From: Patescibacteria group bacterium | GTDB taxonomy: Bacteria > Patescibacteriota > Patescibacteriia > Veblenbacterales > UBA10138 | NCBI GenBank assembly: GCA_018817715.1 | Contig: JAHITT010000002.1 | Span: 1-46,330 of the forward strand | Reading direction: 5' to 3' | Length of the DNA: 46,330 nt | Part shown: piece after piece, positions 8,607-16,692 of the stretch | How the letters are laid out: the number at the start of each line of letters is the position of its first letter | Numbering within the stretch: position 1 is the stretch's first letter | Notes under the pieces: generated by a model | What the model was told of the DNA's origin: nothing | Seen by the model: only the letters and a program-made list of their open reading frames with translations | The model's database searches: none | Translations under genes and position numbers: made by a program

Positions 8607-8693
8607 TGGTGCCCAGGAGAGGATTCGAACCTCCATGGGATTGCTCCCGCTACCACCTCAAGGTAGTGCGTATACCAGTTCCGCCACCTGGGC
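8607..8693 (-). tRNA. tRNA-Leu (GAG)
   Basis: Acceptor gcccagg/cctgggc, anticodon stem ctacc/ggtag with loop ttgaggt (anticodon GAG), a long class II variable arm (cgggagcaatcccat), T-loop ttcgaat and encoded CCA. It is the first gene of the minus-strand tRNA cluster. A weak promoter (TTGGTG, 16 nt, TATCCT) lies just upstream. Confidence 0.95.
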
Positions 8694-8728
8694 TAAATAA
8701 GACTATCTTTTAGGATACTATATTATTT

Positions 8729-8760
8729 TAAAACACCAAAACGAAAATGAGTTGGTGCTT
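8729..8760 (-). terminator. terminator after rplS
   Basis: On the minus strand AAAGCACC...GGTGTTTT forms a hairpin followed by TTTTAAAAT, about 35 nt past the rplS stop codon. Confidence 0.5.
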
Positions 8761-8793
8761 TAAGAGACTTCTTATTAGATAATCAAAAGACTT

Positions 8794-9156
8794 TTAGGAA
8801 ACTTCTTTTAGCTTTTTTTTGTAATCTCTTAAGTAAAATAATTTCGCCCGGTTGGTTTTAAAAGTTTTTAGAACTTCAATATCAGCGATAGTTGGTAGAT
8901 GTAGGGGAAAAATTCTTTCCACACCAACACCGTGGGAAACTTTTCGAACAGTGATAGTAGAATTAGTGCCCAAACCCCCGCGACGACTAAGAACCAAACC
9001 TTCAAATACCTGAATACGTTCTTTTTCTTCGCCTTTGGTGTTAGTTTCCTTTATTTTTTGGTGCACTTTAACCAATTGGCCGGACTTAATATGGGAGAAA
9101 TCTTTTTTCTCTGTCGGGGCAACAGCCTCAGCTGGGACGGTTTTTTGTTCAGACAT
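8794..9156 (-). CDS. rplS: ribosomal protein bL19
   Basis: This 120-aa protein has the bL19 signature: GQLVKVHQKIKE (about 26-37), ERIQVFEGLVLSRRGG (about 46-61), TITVRKVSHGVGVERIFPLHLP (about 67-88) and the basic end RAKLFYLRDYKKKLKEVS. The first 20 residues (MSEQKTVPAEAVAPTEKKDF) are a short extension beyond typical bL19. It binds at the 30S-50S interface. In many bacteria rplS follows trmD; here it is separate, with its own TTGACA promoter in the gap after gmk. Confidence 0.96.
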   Translation of the reverse strand: MSEQKTVPAEAVAPTEKKDFSHIKSGQLVKVHQKIKETNTKGEEKERIQVFEGLVLSRRGGLGTNSTITVRKVSHGVGVERIFPLHLPTIADIEVLKTFKTNRAKLFYLRDYKKKLKEVS

Positions 9157-9195
9157 AGCAAAATTAATTAAAATATATTGAGTTTAAGCTTAATA

Positions 9196-9224
9196 AAAAT
9201 AGCAATTTTTACGGCTACTGTCAA
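9196..9224 (-). promoter_or_regulatory. sigma70-type promoter for rplS
   Basis: Minus strand: TTGACA (9224-9219), 17-nt spacer, TATTTT (9201-9196). The start codon is at 9156, leaving a leader of about 33 nt. Confidence 0.55.
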
Positions 9225-9227
9225 GGC

Positions 9228-9797
9228 CTAGGAGGTATGGTTTAAGATGATGTTTTTAACTTGCCTGACTGTTTTATTCAAATAGCCCAAGCGGTTGATG
9301 ATTGTATATTGGTACATAGGTTTTTTCTTTAATTCTTGCTGGGCTTCCAACCAGCGTGAGTTTTTTTGTTCAGCAGTCATTTTAGTAGAAGCGAAGATTC
9401 GACGTTTTATTTCTTGTTTAGATTCAGCTGTAATAAATATTAGAATTGTTTCGGGTAATTTATTTTTTATTTGAGCGGCCCCCTGAACATCGATTTGCAA
9501 AATAACGTTTTTACCTTTTTTAAGAGCCTGCTCTACGGGTTGTTTAGGTGTACCAAAATAAGCTTGTCTAACCGTAGCCCATTCTAAAAATTTTTCTTGG
9601 GTAATCATTTTTTCAAAAATACTTGGTGGCACGAAATTATAAGCCTGGCCGTTTTTTTCACCTGGCCGCTTGTTTCGGGTGGTGTAAGTTATAATATGAA
9701 CCAAATTTAAAGAACTGTTTTTCCATAAGGAACGAACCACTGAATCTTTGCCGACCTGAGAAGGGCCGGAAATAATAAAAAGTTTACCTGGCTTCAT
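9228..9797 (-). CDS. gmk: guanylate kinase
   Basis: This 189-aa enzyme phosphorylates GMP to GDP. Visible motifs: P-loop GPSQVGKDS (about 11-19; the usual form is GPSGxGKST), TYTTRNKRPGEKNGQAYNFV (about 38-57) for GMP binding, and VILQIDVQGAAQIK (about 98-111). It overlaps the upstream pseudouridine synthase by 4 nt (ATGA), so they are translationally coupled. GuaA, GuaB and Gmk together cover IMP to GDP within this window. Confidence 0.93.
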   Translation of the reverse strand: MKPGKLFIISGPSQVGKDSVVRSLWKNSSLNLVHIITYTTRNKRPGEKNGQAYNFVPPSIFEKMITQEKFLEWATVRQAYFGTPKQPVEQALKKGKNVILQIDVQGAAQIKNKLPETILIFITAESKQEIKRRIFASTKMTAEQKNSRWLEAQQELKKKPMYQYTIINRLGYLNKTVRQVKNIILNHTS

Positions 9798-10732
9798 GAA
9801 AGTTGTTTAAGGAAGTCTTGTAGTTCTAAAGGTAGCGGACTAACAAACTCTTGCCAATTATTTAAGAGGTCAAAAAAGCCTAGTTTGGTAGCGTGTAAAA
9901 AAAGCCTACCAGGATTGTTTTTAAAACTCAAGTTTTTGGGGCGATAAATTGGATCGCCAACTAAAGGATGGCCATAAGAATTAAGATGGGTTCTTATTTG
10001 GTGGGTTCGACCAGTGGCAATGGTAACACTTATTAAGCAGACTGCTTGGTATTGTTTAACAACAGTAAAGTGGGTAACTGCTTCTTTACCACCAGTTTGG
10101 TTAGCGGCTTGAGCAGCCATTTTTGTGCGATTGTTTTTGGAACGGCTGATAGAAAAATTTATAGTGCCCGATGGTTGGTGCATTTGACCAATAACCAGAG
10201 CTGAATATTCTTTAGCTACTTTTCTTTCTTGAAAAGCATTTTTTAGATGTTCAAACATAGCTTGGTTTTTAGCCACAACCATTAGCCCCGAAGCTTCTTT
10301 GTCTAGCCTATGCACAATACCTGGTCGTAAAGCATCTTCGCCTACGGTTTTGAGGTCTGGATATTTAGCCACCACCCCTTCAATCAAAGTAGGTTCGGTA
10401 ACGCCTGATGCTGGATGGGTTGTTAAGCCGGACGGTTTATTGATAATTAAATAATCTACCGTGTCCTTTATTAGTTCCCATTTAACATTAGGGTTAGGTT
10501 GTAGGGTAGTTTTAGGTTTATTAACAAGCAGAGGATAGTTTATGACATCATCTTTTTTTAACCAATGGTGAGGAGTAGCTTTTTTGTTATTAACGGTTAT
10601 GAGCCCCTGTTTAATATTTTGTTGTAGCAAGTGTCGGGAAAGTGTTGGTAATTGGCTAACTAGAAATTTATCCAGACGGGTTGGTTGGGTAAGTGGGGGC
10701 ACAGTTATGGTTTGAGACATAAAAATTAACAA
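9794..10732 (-). CDS. RluA/RluD-family 23S rRNA pseudouridine synthase
   Basis: This 312-aa protein has an N-terminal S4 RNA-binding domain (RLDKFLVSQLPTLSRHLLQQ, about 18-37) and the RluA catalytic domain with GIVHRLDKEASGLMVVAKN (about 138-156; Asp of HRLDKEASG is catalytic), RTHQIRTHLNSYGHPLVGDP (about 243-262) and RLFLHATKLGF near the C-terminus. It most resembles RluD, which modifies helix 69. Met5 (MSQTITVPP) is an alternative start. The stop overlaps the gmk start. Confidence 0.88.
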   Translation of the reverse strand: MLIFMSQTITVPPLTQPTRLDKFLVSQLPTLSRHLLQQNIKQGLITVNNKKATPHHWLKKDDVINYPLLVNKPKTTLQPNPNVKWELIKDTVDYLIINKPSGLTTHPASGVTEPTLIEGVVAKYPDLKTVGEDALRPGIVHRLDKEASGLMVVAKNQAMFEHLKNAFQERKVAKEYSALVIGQMHQPSGTINFSISRSKNNRTKMAAQAANQTGGKEAVTHFTVVKQYQAVCLISVTIATGRTHQIRTHLNSYGHPLVGDPIYRPKNLSFKNNPGRLFLHATKLGFFDLLNNWQEFVSPLPLELQDFLKQLS

Positions 10733-10770
10733 ACAAGATGATTAATAATCAAAAACAAAATATCATGTTT

Positions 10771-12273
10771 TTACAATTTATTGTTTTTGCTTTGGTGATT
10801 TTTTAGATAACTAAGCGCTTCTTTTTTATTTTTAATAAGGCCGTTTACCTGGGCTTCTTCTAGTATTTTTAGTAGTTGGCCGACCTGGCGACCAGGTTTA
10901 ATTTTAAACTTAGTCATAATATCTTGGCCGTTTAGTAGTAGTTTAAGTTGTCCAGAGGGTAAGGATAATCTAACTTGTTTAATTTTTTTCAAAAGTTCAT
11001 CAAAACCATCTAGTAATCGTAAGTTATTGGTCGGTCGGGTGGCCCAAGTATCGGCAAAGATTAACTGGAGTAATAATTGGCCTTGGTCAGGGTTTTTTAG
11101 AAAATATTTATAAAGGGTAGTTGGTTTAAAGTCCTGAGGGCGACCGTGTGCCAGTAGTAGATGATTAGCTGTTAGCCAAGTTACAACAGTAGTTTCTATT
11201 TGACCAGCTAAGGGATCTTGGTAGCTGGTTAATTTTAGGCGTTCAATTAGGCCGGGTATCATTTTGGCTCCAACTATGTCGTGATTGTGGTTGCGTATGC
11301 GGTCAGTGCCGTGGCTTTGTGGGGTTTGTAAGGTTAATGGTTTACCAAGATCATGCAGTAAAATAGCTAAGAGAAGATTAAGACTAGGAGATTGTTTGGG
11401 CCAATATTTGGTCCAAGCGGGACTGGTTAAAGAAGCAAAAGCTAATAAAGTGTGGGTTAGTACGTCGCCTTCGCTGTGAAATTGTGGCGGTTGGGGGCAG
11501 GCGCGCAAATTTTGGACTTCGGGTAATAGTAGTTTTAAATAGCCATTTTTTTCATAAAGATTAATTGTCTCGATTGGGTTGGCCAAAAGGGATTTTAAAA
11601 ATTCTTTGGCTATGGTTTCTCGTGGCACCAAGTAAGTTTTGTTAATTTGTTTATTAGCCACGGAGCGGGCTATTTTTTTTATGGCCTGTAAAGTGGTTTG
11701 TTCAATAGTAAAATTTAATTGGCAAGCCAACCGCAATCCTCGCAATCCTCGCGATAAATCTTCTTGTAAGCGGTCATTGGCTCGGCCGACTGTTTTAATT
11801 ATTTTGTTGTTTAAATCACTTTGGCCGTTGTAAGGGTCGATAATTTTTCCGGTTGATAAATTTAAAGCTAGGGCATTTAGGGTAAAATCGCGTCTGGCCA
11901 AATCTTGTTCAACTGTTAAGTTGGCATCGCTTTGTACGCTAAAATCGCGGTAGTGGCCGCTGAAATTTAAACTGTGTTCGGTGCGTGGTAAGGCTACATC
12001 AATTAATTCGCCAGACCAATTTTTAGGCAGCCACTTAAAAACACCAAAATTTTTACCCACTAAATTGGTGGTCCCAAGTTTTTTTAAGTTCTTTTCCAGT
12101 GGATCGGCTGGTATATTTTTAACTAGCAGGTCGTAATCTTTGGTTGGCCTTTTTAACAATAAGTTACGAACCGCTCCGCCCACTAGATAAATTTCCGCTG
12201 TGGGGAGCAGTTTTTTTAATTGCTTAATTACTTTTATTAGCTCTTGTGGAAGTTTGGGTGGTAAGGAGGACAT
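10771..12273 (-). CDS. cca: CCA-adding tRNA nucleotidyltransferase with HD domain
   Basis: This 500-aa protein has the class II nucleotidyltransferase head: LVGGAVRNLLL (30-40), DYDLLV (46-51) supplying two catalytic acids, and ARRDFTLNALAL (about 127-138). A central RNA-binding region follows, then an HD domain (ILLHDLGKPLTL, about 300) and a helical tail. It completes or repairs the tRNA CCA end, needed here because tRNA-Ala(TGC) lacks an encoded CCA. It lies between the guaA terminator and the rluD-like gene, on the minus strand. Confidence 0.92.
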   Translation of the reverse strand: MSSLPPKLPQELIKVIKQLKKLLPTAEIYLVGGAVRNLLLKRPTKDYDLLVKNIPADPLEKNLKKLGTTNLVGKNFGVFKWLPKNWSGELIDVALPRTEHSLNFSGHYRDFSVQSDANLTVEQDLARRDFTLNALALNLSTGKIIDPYNGQSDLNNKIIKTVGRANDRLQEDLSRGLRGLRLACQLNFTIEQTTLQAIKKIARSVANKQINKTYLVPRETIAKEFLKSLLANPIETINLYEKNGYLKLLLPEVQNLRACPQPPQFHSEGDVLTHTLLAFASLTSPAWTKYWPKQSPSLNLLLAILLHDLGKPLTLQTPQSHGTDRIRNHNHDIVGAKMIPGLIERLKLTSYQDPLAGQIETTVVTWLTANHLLLAHGRPQDFKPTTLYKYFLKNPDQGQLLLQLIFADTWATRPTNNLRLLDGFDELLKKIKQVRLSLPSGQLKLLLNGQDIMTKFKIKPGRQVGQLLKILEEAQVNGLIKNKKEALSYLKNHQSKNNKL

Positions 12274-12317
12274 AATTTATTATTCTTAAACCAGATTTTT
12301 ATTCTGGTTAAACTTTA

Positions 12318-12350
12318 ACAAAAAAACCCCTTTTTAGACAGGGTTTTTTA
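12318..12350 (-). terminator. terminator after guaA
   Basis: AAAAAACCC (about 12321-12329) pairs with GGGTTTTTT (12341-12349). Read on the minus strand it overlaps the guaA stop and ends in a run of seven T. A second stem (AACCAGA/TCTGGTT, about 12290-12309) follows. Confidence 0.7.
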
Positions 12351-14135
12351 TTCCCATTCAATTGTGCCCGGGGGCTTATTGGTTAAATCGTAGAAGATGT
12401 AATCAACCAGTTTTAATTTTTTTATTTGCTTAACTATTTGGCTTAATGTTTTAGCTGGTAGGCGATAAGCCTGGCCAGTCATAGCTTCTTTGGAAGCAAA
12501 AGGCCTTAAAACTAGGCTGTCTTTATATTGCTGGCCAAAGGGTATAAGGATAACTGGACATTGCCAGATTTTATAATAAACATTAGCTTGTTTTAAAATT
12601 TTGCTGATTAGATGGTCGAGAATTTGTAGTTTTTTGATACGGTTGGCTGAGAGATAAGCTTCGTAAGGTTGGCCTAAGTTTATAGTGGGGCCAAAAATTT
12701 TTAAAATAACCCGATTTATTTCCGGATGTTGGTTAGCTAGTTTGGTAGCTTGTTTAGTGTAGTTAATAAAATTTTTATAAGTTCCTTCTAGGGCCAAAGG
12801 GTGAGCATAACTTCTTTCGTCGCCTTGTACGCCGACGCTTTTAATGGGTAGTAAGCGGTGCTTAAGTTTAAGTTTTGTTAATTGGAAATTATTAACAGCG
12901 GAATTTTTAAGTTCTTTTTTATTTAAGCAAAGAATTCTGACAGCTAGTCCCGGACCAGGAAAAGGGTGAGTCCAAATTAGCTCGGGTGGCAGTTTTAAAT
13001 CATTACCCAGCTGCCTAACCTCATCTTTATATAGTTTACGTAAAGGTTCCACCAGCAAACCTTTAGCTGCTAAGTCGGCTAATAAACCAATTCTGTTGTG
13101 GTGGGTTTTTATTTTATCAGCGTGTTTGGTGCCGCCAGATTCAATAGTATCGGGATAAATAGTGCCCTGACCTAAGAGCCAGTCTTTTTTATTAAGTTTT
13201 AAGTTTTTAATACCCAAATTAACGCATTGTAAAAAGGTTTGGCCGATAATCTGCCGTTTGGTTTCCGGTTCAGATATTTTTTTAAGTTTGTTTAGAAATA
13301 AATTTTTAGCTTGAATAATATGTAAATTATTAAAGCCAATTTTATTTAGAGCCCGTTTAACTAAAAGGCTTTCGTTTTGCCTCATAAAGCCAGTGTCCAC
13401 ATGCAAGGCTTGGACCCGGTTATTACCCAAAGCTTTACTCATGATAGCTAAAGCTACAGTAGAATCAATTCCGCCGGAAGCTAGCAGGAAAACTTTTTTA
13501 TTTTTAGCTTGTTTAATAGTTTCTTGTAGAATTTCTTGTACTAAAGAGGTTTGTTGATTAGTTTTAGTTTTACAAATATCAAAAACAAAGCGGGTTAAAA
13601 TATCTAAGCCGTAGGCGGTATGGTGAACCTCGGGATGAAATTGCAAGCCGAAAATAGGTTTAGTTTTATGAACAATGGCCGCTTGTTTTAGAGAGGTGGT
13701 GCTGGCTAAGGTAGTAAAGTCTTTAGGAAGTTTAGTGACGCTGTCGCCGTGGCTCATCCAAACTACGCTGACTTTTGGTAGGTCTTTTAGTAGGAGATTG
13801 TTTTTTTTAATCACCAATTTGGCTAAGCCATATTCTCGAATTTTGCTAGGAGTTATTTGTCCGCCAAAAATTTGAGAGATTAGTTGGTGACCATAACATA
13901 AACCTAAAATTGGTAGATTTAGTTTAAAAATTTGGTCATTATATTTAATTGGATTGGTTATAACGCTGTTAGGTCCGCCAGATAGAATTAGTCCTTGGGC
14001 CTTAGTTAGTTGATTACTTGAAACAGTTGGTGGAAATATTTTATAGGCCACGCTTAAATCTTTTAAACGTCGGCTAATAAGATGCGTATATTGGGAGCCA
14101 AAATCGATAATAGCTATAAATTTATTAGTAGTCAT
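12348..14135 (-). CDS. guaA: GMP synthase (glutamine-hydrolysing)
   Basis: This 595-aa enzyme makes GMP from XMP. The N-terminal class I glutamine amidotransferase has IIDFGSQYTHLI (9-20), GLCYGHQL (78-85, Cys80 nucleophile) and FHPE (166-169). The PP-loop ATPase domain has LLASGGIDSTVA (217-228), and the C-terminal dimerisation domain ends in the hallmark KPPGTIEWE. It is about 70 aa longer than E. coli GuaA, the excess being spread through the ATPase and C-terminal parts. The promoter places transcription start at or next to the ATG. guaB is divergent, 112 nt away. Confidence 0.97.
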   Translation of the reverse strand: MTTNKFIAIIDFGSQYTHLISRRLKDLSVAYKIFPPTVSSNQLTKAQGLILSGGPNSVITNPIKYNDQIFKLNLPILGLCYGHQLISQIFGGQITPSKIREYGLAKLVIKKNNLLLKDLPKVSVVWMSHGDSVTKLPKDFTTLASTTSLKQAAIVHKTKPIFGLQFHPEVHHTAYGLDILTRFVFDICKTKTNQQTSLVQEILQETIKQAKNKKVFLLASGGIDSTVALAIMSKALGNNRVQALHVDTGFMRQNESLLVKRALNKIGFNNLHIIQAKNLFLNKLKKISEPETKRQIIGQTFLQCVNLGIKNLKLNKKDWLLGQGTIYPDTIESGGTKHADKIKTHHNRIGLLADLAAKGLLVEPLRKLYKDEVRQLGNDLKLPPELIWTHPFPGPGLAVRILCLNKKELKNSAVNNFQLTKLKLKHRLLPIKSVGVQGDERSYAHPLALEGTYKNFINYTKQATKLANQHPEINRVILKIFGPTINLGQPYEAYLSANRIKKLQILDHLISKILKQANVYYKIWQCPVILIPFGQQYKDSLVLRPFASKEAMTGQAYRLPAKTLSQIVKQIKKLKLVDYIFYDLTNKPPGTIEWE

Positions 14136-14141
14136 GAATTG

Positions 14142-14170
14142 ATTGTAGCTTGTAAAGCTGATAGTATCAA
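14142..14170 (-). promoter_or_regulatory. sigma70-type promoter for guaA (leaderless)
   Basis: Minus strand: TTGATA (14170-14165), 17-nt spacer, TACAAT (14147-14142). Transcription would start about 7 nt further, at the guaA ATG itself (14135). Confidence 0.65.
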
Positions 14171-14207
14171 AGCATACTTTTAGAGTTAGGAATTATGAAT
14201 TAAGGGT

Positions 14208-14225
14208 AAGCATCTTAATGCTTAA
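14208..14225. repeat. palindrome in the guaA-guaB intergenic region
   Basis: AAGCAT and ATGCTT flank CTTA, 22 nt before the guaB start. It could be an operator for guaB or a small hairpin; no regulator can be assigned. Confidence 0.35.
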
Positions 14226-14247
14226 GTTATTATTTTAATTTTATTTT

Positions 14248-15324
14248 ATGTCTCTACCTTTATATTTAACTTATGACGATGTTTTATTAGAACCGGGTTA
14301 TTCGGATTTACGGCGTTCGGCTATAGATTTATCCACAATTTTAGGAAAAATTAAGCTAACAGCGCCAATATTATCAGCGCCAATGGATACGGTAACAGAA
14401 AGCGCTTTAGCTATAGCTTTAGCTAGATTGGGTGGGCTGGGCGTAATTCATATGAATATGCCAATTACTGCTCAGGTTAAGGAAGTTAGTAAAGTTAAAA
14501 AAGAAAAATTATTAGTAGGAGCCGCTATAGCTTATGGCGACGGAGCTTTTGAACGGGCCGAGGCTTTGCTTAAGTCGGATGTGGACTTGTTAGTAATAGA
14601 TACGGCTCATGGTCATTCTAAAGGTGTTATAGAGATGACTAAGCAGATTAAAAAGGATAAAAGATTTAATAAAGTAACTTTGGTAGCTGGTAATGTGGCT
14701 ACGGTCGAAGGGGTTAGGGTTTTAGTAAAAGCTGGCGCGGACGTGGTAAAGGTGGGGATTGGGCCAGGTTCCATTTGTACCACCAGAGTAGTGGCTGGTA
14801 TAGGCGTGCCTCAACTATCTGCTGTGATGCTGGCGGTTAAAGAAGCTAATAAGTTTAAAAAACCGATTATTGCCGACGGTGGTATAAATTATTCAGGGGA
14901 TATGGTAAAGGCTTTGGCTGGTGGAGCTGGGGCTATTATGTTGGGTAGATTGTTGGCTGGTACTAAAGAATCGCCAGGAAAATTAGTTAAGGCTAAGCAA
15001 GGTTGGTTTAAGGCTTATCGGGGCATGGGATCGTTTGAAGCTATGCAAAAAGGCAGTAAGAATAGATACGGTCAAGCTGATTTTAAAACTAAATATTTGG
15101 TGCCGGAAGGGGTTTCGGCTAGGGTACCTTATGTTGGTAGTTTATCTGATTATTTACAGCAAATGGTTGGTGGTATAAAATCCGGTTTTGTTTATATAGG
15201 TGCTAAAAATTTAAAAGAAGTTAAAAAGAAAGCTAAATTTATTAGGATAACCGAAGCTTCTCTTAAAGAAAGTCACCCGCATGATTTGTGGGCTATGCAA
15301 GTAACGTCTAATTATAATAAGTAA
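14248..15324 (+). CDS. guaB: IMP dehydrogenase lacking the CBS domain
   Basis: This 358-aa enzyme oxidises IMP to XMP, the step before GuaA. The barrel is complete: [12 protein letters not shown] (9-20), [10 protein letters not shown] (43-52), VIDTAHGHS (116-124), [11 protein letters not shown] (170-180, catalytic Cys177), [12 protein letters not shown] and the flap [10 protein letters not shown]. The paired CBS regulatory domains normally inserted after about residue 72 are absent: the chain runs straight from [10 protein letters not shown] to [14 protein letters not shown]. Nucleotide feedback through CBS is therefore unlikely. It is divergent from guaA and ends at a strong terminator. Confidence 0.95.
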   Translation: MSLPLYLTYDDVLLEPGYSDLRRSAIDLSTILGKIKLTAPILSAPMDTVTESALAIALARLGGLGVIHMNMPITAQVKEVSKVKKEKLLVGAAIAYGDGAFERAEALLKSDVDLLVIDTAHGHSKGVIEMTKQIKKDKRFNKVTLVAGNVATVEGVRVLVKAGADVVKVGIGPGSICTTRVVAGIGVPQLSAVMLAVKEANKFKKPIIADGGINYSGDMVKALAGGAGAIMLGRLLAGTKESPGKLVKAKQGWFKAYRGMGSFEAMQKGSKNRYGQADFKTKYLVPEGVSARVPYVGSLSDYLQQMVGGIKSGFVYIGAKNLKEVKKKAKFIRITEASLKESHPHDLWAMQVTSNYNK

Positions 15325-15327
15325 ACT

Positions 15328-15360
15328 AAAACATCCCCCGCCTTAGCGGGGGATGTTTTT
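15328..15360 (+). terminator. strong terminator after guaB
   Basis: AACATCCCCCGC pairs with GCGGGGGATGTT around a TTA loop, followed by T5; preceded by A-rich sequence, so it may also act on the minus strand. Confidence 0.85.
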
Positions 15361-15717
15361 AAGAGTTAGGTAGTAGTCTTTTCGCGGCTGTTAGTAAAAC
15401 TACTAGCCCCAAGAAGATAGAGGATTTATTTTGCGAGCAATCCTCTAAACTCTTAATTTGGCATTAAGCAGGTTTATCGTAATTATTTGTTGGATACCTG
15501 TTCCCCGGCGATCTTGTAGAAGAATTGACTTGAGTTTCAAGGCGCCTATATGCCTAACTTGTTATCGCTAAATTTCCGCCCAGAAAAGTAGCTACACACA
15601 AGTTTATTAATAATAGCAAAAAATGGCGGTTTAATCAAGGGTTTTTGTTAAATAAGGGCTAATATTAGGTAATTTTTAGCTGCTAGTGATTGGTTGATAA
15701 TTACCAACTTTTAAATC
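15361..15717. other. gene-free, structured stretch; candidate non-coding RNA of unknown class
   Basis: No plausible ORF occurs in about 360 nt bounded by two strong terminators. Foldable elements are dense: AAGAGTT (about 15360-15366) with AACTCTT (about 15448-15454) closes a multibranch region that contains TAGAGGATT/AATCCTCTA with a 12-nt loop and GGTAGTAG/CTACTAGCC. Further on come CAGGT...ACCTG, GGCGCC, GCGAT...ATCGC and GGTAATT...AATTACC (about 15669-15706). I looked for tmRNA (T-arm, tag ORF), RNase P RNA (GAGGAAAGTCC) and SRP RNA signatures and found none. Strand is undetermined; the plus strand is slightly favoured. Confidence 0.4.
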
Positions 15718-15752
15718 AAAAATTCCCCGGGGTTTAGGCTGGGGAATTTTAA
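15718..15752. terminator. bidirectional terminator
   Basis: AAAATTCCCC...GGGGAATTTT: a strong stem with A-run and T-run on the two sides. It can end a plus-strand transcript of the 15361-15717 region and minus-strand transcripts running from tRNA-Val(GAC). Confidence 0.75.
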
Positions 15753-15831
15753 GTAAGGGGCAATTAAAGGCTTAATTAAGATATGGTGGGCGGGACCCCG
15801 CCGTGGCGTGGTGTGATGTTTATTTACACAC

Positions 15832-15908
15832 TGGTGGGCACGCCCAGACTCGAACTGGGGACCTCGTCGATGTCAACGACGCACTCTAACCAACTGAGCT
15901 ACGTGCCC
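15832..15908 (-). tRNA. tRNA-Val (GAC)
   Basis: Acceptor gggcacg/cgtgccc, D-arm tagctcagttggttagagt, anticodon stem cgtcg/cgacg with loop ttgacat (anticodon GAC), T-loop ttcgagt, discriminator A and encoded CCA (15834-15832). It is the second tRNA-Val of the window; together with TAC it covers all valine codons. Confidence 0.95.
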
Positions 15909-15938
15909 AATAGTGTGTAAATAATTTATTAATGTTCT

Positions 15939-15987
15939 GCTCTAACCTCAGCCAGAGGCTGATTAATCTTTGACGGAAGCTGAGCTA
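15939..15987 (-). repeat. D-arm-flanked hairpin repeat, copy B
   Basis: Minus strand: TAGCTCAG, CTTCCGTCAAAGATTA, ATCAGCCTCTGGCTGA, then GGTTAGAGC. The ends are the two sides of a tRNA D-arm, so the hairpin core sits where the D-loop would be. CTCAG and CTGAG also pair. It lies 31 nt upstream of tRNA-Val(GAC) and overlaps the last codons of the Nudix gene. Confidence 0.75.
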
Positions 15988-16388
15988 GCCGCTTGTAAAG
16001 TTTTTAAAATAGGATCCAAGTATATATCATGCCGAAGTTCAGAAATTTTTTCAAGTGAGCACCAAACAAAGTCAGTGTGTTCTTGAGGATTAAGTTTTAT
16101 TTCTCCAACAGTTTGTACTAGATAGGTTAAACGGACAACATGTTTGTCAGAATTTCTTAGAATATCTTGAGCCTGAATTATTCGTGGTTCATTAGTTATG
16201 GTTAAACCGGTTTCTTCAGTTATTTCTCTTTGTAAAGCTTGTTCAATAGGTTCGCCAATATTTATTCGTCCGCCTGGTATGTCCCACCTGGGTTCGCTTT
16301 CTTCGGGGTATGGTTCAGTCCTTTTGAGCAGTAGATAATTACCAGATTCGTTTTTTATTAAAGCTTTGACGCCGACTTGTAATTCCAT
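15963..16388 (-). CDS. Nudix hydrolase
   Basis: This 141-aa protein has a perfect Nudix box: GGRINIGEPIEQALQREITEETGL (about 39-62), matching G-x5-E-x7-R-E-x2-E-E-x-G. It hydrolyses a nucleoside diphosphate-linked substrate with Mg2+; the substrate (mutagenic dNTP, NDP-sugar or other) cannot be told. The domain starts with VGVKALIKNESGNYLLLKRTEP, typical of MutT-like enzymes. The C-terminal residues SSASVKD and the stop are encoded by repeat copy B, so the repeat seems to have replaced the original end. Confidence 0.9.
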   Translation of the reverse strand: MELQVGVKALIKNESGNYLLLKRTEPYPEESEPRWDIPGGRINIGEPIEQALQREITEETGLTITNEPRIIQAQDILRNSDKHVVRLTYLVQTVGEIKLNPQEHTDFVWCSLEKISELRHDIYLDPILKTLQAASSASVKD

Positions 16389-16503
16389 AGCTTACTTAAT
16401 AGAGGATAAAACTTTTTAGCCCTCCTTAACCAAGGCTTTTTAAGGGCAACTTTTTTTATTAATTAAGGTGTAATAATTATAACAATTGAAACCTTGATGA
16501 AAA

Positions 16504-16580
16504 TGGTGGGTGTGGATGGACTCGAACCATCGACCTGGCGCTTATAAGACGCCTGCTCTAACCAGCTGAGCTACACACCC
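16504..16580 (-). tRNA. tRNA-Ile (UAU anticodon)
   Basis: Acceptor gggtgtg/cacaccc, D-arm tagctcagctggttagagc, anticodon stem ggcgt/gcgcc, loop cttataa, so the anticodon is TAT; T-arm gatgg-ttcgagt-ccatc; A73 and encoded CCA. UAU reads AUA. Most bacteria read AUA with a CAU tRNA modified to lysidine by TilS, so this is an uncommon decoding choice. Repeat copy C and a 12-nt duplicate of its 5' end lie upstream. Confidence 0.93.
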
Positions 16581-16630
16581 ATAATATTTATTAAAATTTA
16601 AATCCTTTGGTTTTTATATTTATTATAATG

Positions 16631-16685
16631 TCTAACCTCAGCCAGAGGCTGATCCGTCTTTGGCGGAAGCTTAAGCTACACACCC
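16631..16685 (-). repeat. D-arm-flanked hairpin repeat, copy C
   Basis: Minus strand: GGGTGTGTAGCT (16685-16674, identical to the first 12 nt of the downstream tRNA-Ile), then TAAGCTTCCGCCAAAGACGG, ATCAGCCTCTGGCTGA, then GGTTAGA. The intact tRNA-Ile starts 50 nt further on. The unit therefore looks like a truncated tRNA-Ile copy whose D-loop is replaced or invaded by the hairpin core. Confidence 0.75.
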
Positions 16686-16692
16686 ATAAAAT

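Noticed and set aside
15361-15717. tmRNA, RNase P RNA or SRP RNA
   Set aside because: No T-arm or tag ORF, no GAGGAAAGTCC, and no GGTCCGGAAGGAAGCA motif on either strand; kept only as an unclassified structured region.
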